DNA from: Scenedesmus sp. ARA3 | Taxonomy: Eukaryota; Chlorophyta; Chlorophyceae; Sphaeropleales; Scenedesmaceae | Direction: 5' to 3' | NCBI GenBank assembly: GCA_004335835.1 | Contig: RWJK01001977.1 | Location: 188,335-252,334 of the forward strand | Length of the DNA: 64,000 nucleotides | Part shown: piece after piece, positions 57,119 to 64,000 of the stretch | Layout of the letters: the number at the start of each line of letters is the position of its first letter | Position numbering within the stretch: the first letter of the stretch is position 1 | Notes under the pieces: generated by a model | Seen by the model: only the letters and a program-made list of their open reading frames with translations | Told to the model about the DNA's origin: nothing | Database searches by the model: none | Made by a program: the position numbers and the translations under genes

Positions 57119-57794
57119 ATGCAGCTGCAGAACCGTCTCCAGGCCCAGCGTGGCCCTACTGTTGTGCGTGCTTCCCGCGACATGCACGTGGTCAGGGCCG
57201 CCGTCGCTGCCCCTGAGGGTGAGCGCTAGCTCAAGCTTTCTGTGGCATGCCGGAGTGTTGGCGACTCTGTAGCTCTGGGGCGTGATCCTGTGGTTTTCCG
57301 ACGACAAAAAGTTTGATAAGCATACTGGCCTGCTTTTTGTTTTCCTTCTGCCGTGTGTCACCACCAGCAGGCACCAAGAAGGAGCTGCTGCAGTATGACG
57401 GCCCCTTGTCAGAGGTGGACCCAGACATCGCAGCAATCATCAGCAACGAGAAGAAGCGCCAGGTACATGGCTTTCAAAGCTTGCAACAGCGCTTGGAGCA
57501 GCAGCAGCAGCTTGCAGCTTGCAGCTGGCTGGGGGCAGCAGCTGGGCTGCACGGCTGGTGGTGCAGGCATCAGAAGCAGCAGCAGCAGAACCAGCAACAG
57601 CAGCTGTCAGAGGCTGTTGCCCTGGAATGCAGCGTCCATCACACAGCTGCAAACCCCAGCACTCGTCACTCAGGAGTAACGTTGCGTGCGCGCTTGGCAT
57701 GTGCAGTGCCTGCGCACCCCTTTGCGCGTGTCGCCTGTCCTGGCCATGTTACTGTGACCGCAACCGAACATGTGTAACAACCATATTATGCATG

Positions 57795-57827
<33 letters not shown>

Positions 57828-60800
57828 GCTGCTGCTGCCTGCCAGGTGCGTGGGCTGGAGCTGATTGCCAGCGAGAACTTCACCAGCCGCGCAGTCATGC
57901 AGGCGCTGGGCAGCTGCATGACCAACAAGTACTCCGAGGGACGGCCCCATGCTAGGTAGGTGTGGGAAGGGGCAGCAGCAGGTGCCCGCTACTCGTTTGC
58001 CCTACGCTGCGAAGCAGCCCCATGTAAACTGCAAGGTTGTTGCCTCTGGCATGCCATTGTCATCGGCAGACGGGCTAAACATGTTCCGTTGTTGTCAGCA
58101 GTGCACGCTGCCGACTGTTGCAGCCAGCAAGATGATGGCCAATGGGCCGGCAGCTGCGCGCACGCTTGCGGTTTAAAAGGCTTGCACAGCTGGTTGTTGC
58201 CCAGGCAGTCGCTGATGCAGGACGCACTTGTCTTCATTGCCGACGTGCCACGGCCTGCTTGCTGTGCCCCTTCACTCTGGCTGCATGTGGCTGCACCTTG
58301 GTACGGCTGTTCAGGTACACCACTGCATGTGTTGAACTCGCGCACCAAACATGCTGCGCATGCTGCTGTAGGTACTATGGCGGCAATGAGTTCATCGACC
58401 AGTGTGAGGAGCTGTGCGAGTCACGCGCACTGGAGCTGTTTGGCCTGGACGCAGCGGAGTGGGGCGTGAATGTGCAGGTGAGAACAGCCAACCCTGTAGC
58501 AGCTGTCACGCTGTCTTGTGATGTTTTGCCTCTACCGCAGCCATAGCTACACCGTGTTGACGTATGTGCATGTGCTTCTGTTTTCGTGCCTGCTGATTAT
58601 GCTGTCGCCAGATGCGTCCCACAAACGCTTTCCGGCTCGCCCGCCAACTCGGCTGTGTACACCGCGCTGCTCACCCCCACAACATCATCATACGCTGATA
58701 GCTTACACCTGTTTCTCCTGCTGTGCCTACGTTGCCCTCCCGTGCCAACTCTGCGGTGTACACGGCGCTGCTCAATCCCCACAACCCGTAACATATACTG
58801 ACAGCTTACACATGTTTCTCCTGCCGTGCCTTCCGCGCCCCCCTTGCCTGCAGACACTGTCTGGATCTCTCGCCAACTTTGCGGTGTACACCGCGCCGCT
58901 CAACCCTCATGACCGCATCATACGCTGGTAGCTTACACCTGCTTCTCCTGCGGTGCCTTCTGCGCTCCGCTTGCTTGCAGACTCTGTCTGGCTCCCCCGC
59001 CAACTTTGCGGTGTACACCGCGCTGCTCAACCCGCATGACCGCATCATGGGCCTGGACCTGCCCCACGGCGGTCACCTGACACACGGCTTCATGACGCCC
59101 AAGAAGCGCGTGAGCGCGACAAGCATCTACTTTGAGAGCATGCCCTACAGGTGGGTAGTAATCAGGCATTGGTATGACTGAAATTATGGTAGCAGTTTTA
59201 CGTAGGCTTCATGACGCCCTAGAAGCGCGTGAGCGCCACATCCATCTACTTTTGAGAGCATGCCCTACAGGTCGCCGCTGTAGCAACAGCTGACGTAAGT
59301 ACCCTTGGTCGCCGCTGTAGCAACAGCTGACGTCCTGTACATTCAACATGTCTGTTTCTTCTGGACTTTCTAACGTACTTGCTCATGTACTTGCATGTAC
59401 ATCTCATGAACACCCAGAATAAACAGGCTACATTACGATGCGCTGCAGCAGCTTGCGCCTTTGACCAGTTAAATCAAGTCGGTAACCTCAACATCACATA
59501 TTCCTGCTGCTGCAGGCTGGACGAGTCCACCGGCTACATTGACTACGATGCGCTGGAGAAGAGCGCGGCGCTGTTCCGCCCCAAGCTCATCATCGCGGGT
59601 GCCTCCGCCTACAGCCGCAACATCGACTACAAGCGCATGCGCGCCATCGCAGGTGCAGCTGCTGCCTGCTGCTGATTCTGCCGCCATGGCGGCTGGTGTT
59701 GGTGCTGAGTAGTAGTGCTTGCAGCTAGCGGCTTGTGCATCGCATTTGCACTCGCATTTGCTGTGGAGCACTGTCAAGCGTGAGCGCCGGCTGCTTCGTA
59801 GTACAGGCTGTTGTGAGGATTTTGTTGTGTTTGCGAACTTGTGTTTGGTGGAACAACAGCGCATGCCCTGGCGCTGTTCCCCTTTTACGTTGTATCCATA
59901 CAAAACCATTCTGCTGCTTGCAGACTCTGTGGGCGCATACCTGATGTCCGACATGGCGCACATCAGCGGCCTGGTGGCAGCGGGTGTGGTGCCTTTTGGA
60001 CTCTTTTGACTGACACAACACCCCTTTGCCGGCTGCAGACTCTGTGGGCGCGTACCTCATGTCCGACATGGCGCACATCAGCGGCCTGGTGGCTGCGGGT
60101 GTGGTGCCCGGCCCCTTTGAGGAGAGCCACATCGTGACCACCACCACGCACAAGAGCCTGCGCGGGCCCAGGGGTGGCATGATCTTCTACCGCAAGGACC
60201 TCAAGGACAGGATTGACTCCGCAGTGTTCCCGGTGAGTGTGACTGTGTCACTTTGACTGTTACTTTGACTATCGGTTTGTGGCTGAGAAAGAGACTGTTG
60301 GGTGGCATGGGTGGCATGATCTTCTACCGCAAGGACCTCAGGGACAGGATCGACTCCGCGGTGTTCCCAGTGAGTTTGACTGTGTCTCTTGGACTATTAC
60401 TTTGACTGTACTTTGACTGTAGTTCTGCAGGTGTATAGTACTGCAATGCACGGCATGCTCTTCTACCGCTGTGTTGCAGTTCCAGCTATAGAACTAATGC
60501 TGACGCTGACTTATCGTGTGCCGCCCGTTTGCACCCAGCTCGATGCCTCTGCTCGCTGACGTTGTGTTATGCCGTGTTGCCTTGTGTATCCTGTCTGCAG
60601 GGCCTGCAGGGTGGCCCTCACAACCACACCATCTCTGCGCTGGCAGTGGCGCTGAAGCAGGCCAACACAGCAGAGTTCAAGCAGTACCAGCAGCAGGTGG
60701 TGGCCAACTGCCAGGCGCTGTCAGCGCGCATGCAGAAGCTTGGCTACAGCATCGTGTCAGGTAAGGGGCCGTCATATTGAGTGTTGGGCTCTGCGTGTAT

Positions 60801-61382
60801 GTGAGTATGTCTTTCGCATTCACCACCTGGTTTTTCGGCAGTTGGTTTTGAAAGTGGTTTTGAAAGTGTACCGATGTTTCAACTGCTGCTGCTGCTGCCG
60901 CGCATTGCGCATACACAGACATGCGGTCGATCTTGATGCAGCAGCATTTCAGACACAGCAATCAAGCTTGACCGCATGTCGTGTAGCTTGAGGTCCACCA
61001 CAATGTAGCATCCTGGTGGACCTCAAGCTGAGCGACATGCTGTCAATTTTGATTTGTGTGCTTGAAGCGCTGCTGCTGATGCTGATGCTGATACCAATGC
61101 GGCTTTGATACACTTTCTTCTTCTTTGTAGATTCGTTCTTATACTTTCATCACAAGCAGCACCGACAAACCCTCACAAGACACCTGATGCTGGTGGACCT
61201 GACGCCCACCAGCATGTGGCCAAATCTTACTCCTATCACCTGCTTCTGCTGTTGCTGCTGCTGCTGCTGCTGCTCCGGCACACCTCTTAACACAGGTGGC
61301 ACTGACAACCACCTTATCCTGGTTGACCTGAAGCCTAACGGCATTGACGGCACATCGTCGATCTGGGTTCCTGTACCTGAAA

Positions 61383-61416
<34 letters not shown>

Positions 61417-62388
61417 ACTTGCAGGCGGCACCGACAACCACCTCATCCTTGTTGACCTGAAGCCCAACGGTATCGACGGGGCGCGCGTGCAGACGGTGCT
61501 GGACCTCGTCAGCATCACACTCAACAAGAACAGCGTGCCAGGTACGCAGCAGTGTGCACAACCGTTGTTACATCTGCTTGCCAGAGCGAGCTTTGCAGCC
61601 AACATCCGCTACTAGAGCTTGCTGTGCAACTGGTGCCTGCACATGATGATTGACACCAAGCTGGCTGCAGCACTGTATCTTGTGTCGAATTGCAGTGATG
61701 CGGTTGTGCTGCTGTGTAGTTGTGCGTGGTGCAGTTGAGTACGGCTGTTGGCCTGGACCCAAATGTGCACACACCGCTGCTGCTGCTGCTGCAGGCGACA
61801 AGTCCGCAATGGTGCCGGGCGGCATGCGCATCGGCACGCCCGCGCTGACCACGCGTGGATTTAAGGAGGCGGAGTTTGTGCAGGTGGCTGACTTCATCGA
61901 CCGTGCAGTGAAGATCGCCGCCGATTGCCGCGACAAGACCCCAGCACCAGGTGGGTTTGGGGGTAAGGGGTAGGACAGCGTGTGGCATGCGGTATGTGCA
62001 TACTCCTGTGGTGTTGTCAGGGCAGGGCAGCTATCAACTGCTGGCTGTGTCGGCGTTGAACGCGTTCACGGGGTTTGTCGCATGCCGTGGCTGTGTGCTG
62101 GTGGGCTACGAGTGGGCTGTTGTTCGATGGAGGGCAACGGCAGACCATCTGGCAACGGTCATCCGTTGTACTACTGATGGATCCTCGCACAGTGTCATGA
62201 AGCTGGCTTTTCGTTTTTCCACTGCGTGCGTTGCTGACGAATCTGCTGCTGCTGCTGCTGCTGCTGCAGGCAAGCTGAAGGAGTTCAAGGCCTACATGGC
62301 TGCCGAGGGCGAGCAGCGGCAAGACATTGCGCAGCTGCGGCAGGAGGTGGAGGCCCTGGCCACATCATTCCCTATGCCAGGACTGTAA
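57119..62388 (+). CDS. Serine hydroxymethyltransferase, organellar
   Basis: Eleven exons in phase (57119-57218, 57371-57462, 57846-57955, 58372-58477, 58981-59150, 59516-59652, 60039-60232, 60601-60760, 61425-61541, 61795-61950, 62270-62388) give about 486 residues. It interconverts serine + tetrahydrofolate and glycine + methylene-tetrahydrofolate with PLP. Markers: [66 protein letters not shown] and [15 protein letters not shown], where the Lys (about residue 277) binds PLP. The C-terminal part has [15 protein letters not shown] and [14 protein letters not shown]. The first about 32 residues ([13 protein letters not shown]) look like a transit peptide, so plastid or mitochondrion is likely. 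Copies of exon parts fill several introns. Confidence 0.93.
58605..58940 (+). repeat. Three copies of the SHMT exon 5 start
   Basis: The block encoding [20 protein letters not shown] recurs at about 58614-58675, 58735-58795 and 58855-58925 before the true exon at 58981. The unit of about 115 bases also carries the CGCTGATAGCTTACACCTGT intron segment, so exon plus intron duplicated together. Confidence 0.85.
59196..59335 (+). repeat. Copy of SHMT exon 5 end plus a short tandem repeat
   Basis: 59196-59272 repeats the exon 5 end ([20 protein letters not shown]) with a stop replacing a Lys and a one-base shift. It is followed by GTCGCCGCTGTAGCAACAGC twice. Confidence 0.75.
59915..60000 (+). repeat. 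Copy of the SHMT exon 7 start
   Basis: [20 protein letters not shown] is re-encoded behind a CTTGCAG acceptor, ending abruptly after GVVP. A copy of the exon 7 end ([20 protein letters not shown]) lies at about 60300-60370, giving the exon a flanking half on each side. Confidence 0.8.
61165..61355 (+). repeat. Copies of SHMT exon 9 start in intron 8
   Basis: [19 protein letters not shown] is re-encoded at about 61290-61350 (behind AACACAG); a weaker copy is at 61185-61215. The true exon begins at 61425. Confidence 0.75.
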
Positions 62389-62451
62389 GCAGTCATGGAG
62401 ACACGCAATTGTTGAGGAATTGTTGTCAGCTGGAAGGCCAGCTGTTCCTGC

Positions 62452-62503
62452 GGTAGGAGGTGGAGGCGCTGGCCAGCTCATCCCCACGCCCGGGCTGTAA
62501 GCA
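62452..62503 (+). repeat. Copy of the SHMT 3' end after the stop codon
   Basis: AGGAGGTGGAGGCGCTGGCC through GGGCTGTAAGCAG repeats the last 40 coding bases, the stop and a TGTAA. It lies 70 bases past the real stop. Confidence 0.8.
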
Positions 62504-63612
62504 GCTGCGGTTACAGCGGCTTGCTCATGGTGTTTATGGTGTGTGTTTATGACTGTGGTGTGTGTGATAGAGAAGGATGCTGGCAGCTGGTGCAGCTGTT
62601 GCTGCTGGGGTACAGCAGCCTGCAGCCGCTGCGATGTTGCTGCGCTGCTGCCCTGTGCGGTTCAGGCGCTAGGGTTCCGCACTAGGGTTGGCTGCACTGT
62701 GCTGACTGTGCAGTGCCCTTGCTTGGTTCTGGGTGTTTGGGGTACAGGGTGGTGGACTTTTGAGTCAGCACTGGGCGATTCTGACCTCATGGCGTTGGCA
62801 TTGTGACGCAGCATGCTGCAGCAATCTGCTGCATCAGCTGCAGGGGCCTGTTGTGGGGCAGCATGTATATGCACGCATCAGCCTAGCCGGCTGTGCTGCT
62901 GTTCTGCCTGCTTGCACTCTGCGGGCGCTTTGTATGATATTGCCTCTACGAAACGTTAAGTTCTGCTGTTAGTGTGCTGGAGTGATTGTGCGGCAGGCAG
63001 TTGTGACCAGCAGCAGCCTTGTCATCTGTTCTTTGGTGTGATGACCATTAATGACGTGCTGCAACGATGGTGCTCATCTGAATGGGCCGTTTATGGGATG
63101 GAGAATCGTTTGTCAACATTCTCTGCCTTGAGAAGTCATCTGGACACGCAACAGGCATCTGCTGCCACCAGCAGATTTGACGTTGCATGTGTCCTGTAAC
63201 CATGGTTCCTTGGTTCCTGCTTGAGACAAAAGACTTTATGGTTTGCGACAAGAATATCACCAGACTGTGCGGTGATTCGAGTACGATGTGGAATGCCATC
63301 GTCTCTGACAGCGTGGCAACTGATGAGGGTCCAGGGTTGTCACCAGCACTGCTGATACAAGGCGCCACAGCCGGTTCCCTACAGTCGATACAACTTGACA
63401 TTGATCACGTTTAAATATAAGCCTAATATCCTCGCTGTACACTTCACGAGCTCCGGCCACAATAAATCACAAGTGAACCGTGAGCTGCTTGTGGTGGTGC
63501 AGCAGGGGATACGCTTCGTGTTTGACTTGAAATGAAGCTGTAAAATGTTTGAATAGTTGGCCCGGCTGCAGCGGCACAGGTGCTGCTGTTGTGGTGGCAG
63601 TCAGCAGCTGCC
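62504..63612. other. Intergenic region after SHMT
   Basis: No gene supported. 63187-63414 and the opposite strand hold open frames with no recognisable domain. Probably the SHMT 3' flank and the promoter of the last gene. Confidence 0.35.
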
Positions 63613-64000
63613 ATGCGTCCTCTGGCGCCATGGAGCGGCAGCATCAACAAAGGCTGCACAACAAAGGCTGTAGCGGAGCTTCGAAGGCCGGTGCTTCGAG
63701 TTCCTGGTCAGCAGCAACATGCAACGGTGCAGCAGTCACAGCAGCAGCAGTGGCAGCAACCTCAGCAGCTGGACGCTGGCCATACCCTGCAGGCAGACAT
63801 TGAGCAAGCCTTTGCAGGCACGCACAGCGTAGGAGAAGGTCAGCAGACACTGGACGCAGGCAGCAACAGCACACCCGAGCATCCCACAGGTCCAGGGCCT
63901 GCTGTGGTTGAGAAGCAGCAGCGCAGACAGCATCGACACACTTTAGCAGATACATGTCTGCAGCATGGCACCTTCAGCCACCTCAAGCAGCAGCAGCAGC
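63613..64000 (+). CDS. Gln-rich open 5' exon of an unknown gene (partial)
   Basis: From the ATG at 63613 the frame stays open for 129 codons to the window edge. The peptide begins MRPLAPWSGSIN, then is Gln/His-rich (VQQSQQQQWQQPQQLDAGH) and hydrophilic, ending in a poly-Gln from a CAG tract. Sense-strand CAG is what the known exons of this window show, which favours the plus strand over competing minus-strand frames. No domain is visible. It may be an N-terminal low-complexity region of a regulatory protein. Confidence 0.4.
   Translation, partial: MRPLAPWSGSINKGCTTKAVAELRRPVLRVPGQQQHATVQQSQQQQWQQPQQLDAGHTLQADIEQAFAGTHSVGEGQQTLDAGSNSTPEHPTGPGPAVVEKQQRRQHRHTLADTCLQHGTFSHLKQQQQ

Noticed and set aside
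56930..57436. 168-codon minus-strand frame over the SHMT start
   Set aside because: Antisense to the well-supported first two SHMT exons, with no recognisable domain.

Overview
The window looks like nuclear DNA of a chlorophyte green alga, perhaps a Sphaeropleales/Scenedesmaceae-type genome. That placement is inferred from gene content, TGTAA-like polyadenylation signals downstream of several stops, intron-dense GC-rich genes and an extreme load of CAG/CTG trinucleotide repeats; no marker gene fixes the species. Gene models below were spliced by hand. For most genes every exon junction keeps GT-AG borders and phase, which is the main support beyond family resemblance.

Layout. 1-188: 3' end of an unknown plus-strand gene. 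1242-2775 (+): small BSD2-like zinc-finger protein. 4569-8763 (-): NASP/SHNi-TPR histone chaperone. 9491-20836 (-): MET1/DNMT1-type maintenance DNA methyltransferase with two BAH domains and all catalytic motifs. 22468-24432 (-): POP5 subunit of RNase P/MRP. 24770-24780: assembly gap. 25129-30968 (+): three intronless, tandemly arranged genes for secreted, probably GPI-anchored cysteine-rich proteins with a CCxxDxCN signature resembling the Ly6/uPAR (three-finger) fold; one is frameshifted and one has two domains. 32543-37180 (-): kynurenine/glutamine-type aminotransferase, divergent from 37985-44673 (+): cytosolic-type aspartyl-tRNA synthetase. 45411-51257 (+): M3 peptidase resembling mitochondrial intermediate peptidase, carrying a long polyglutamine insert. 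52822-54998 (+): single-AP2-domain protein with low-complexity tail. 57119-62388 (+): organellar serine hydroxymethyltransferase. 63613-64000 (+): open, Gln-rich 5' exon running off the end.

Two things stand out. First, the Ly6/uPAR-like gene cluster: a protein class normally discussed in animals, here in an alga, as a young tandem family with a shared upstream motif. Second, 'exon echoes': six unrelated intron-rich genes carry diverged partial copies of their own exon ends, often with the adjoining splice site, inside neighbouring introns or just past the stop codon, from one extra copy to about eight. Linked to this is a strand rule: trinucleotide repeats read CTG in the sense strand of introns (directly before the acceptor CAG) but CAG in the sense strand of exons.

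The genes are ordinary housekeeping and chromatin functions (histone supply, DNA methylation, tRNA 5' processing, tRNA charging, one-carbon metabolism) and show no operon-like logic; the head-to-head aminotransferase/AspRS pair may share a promoter region.
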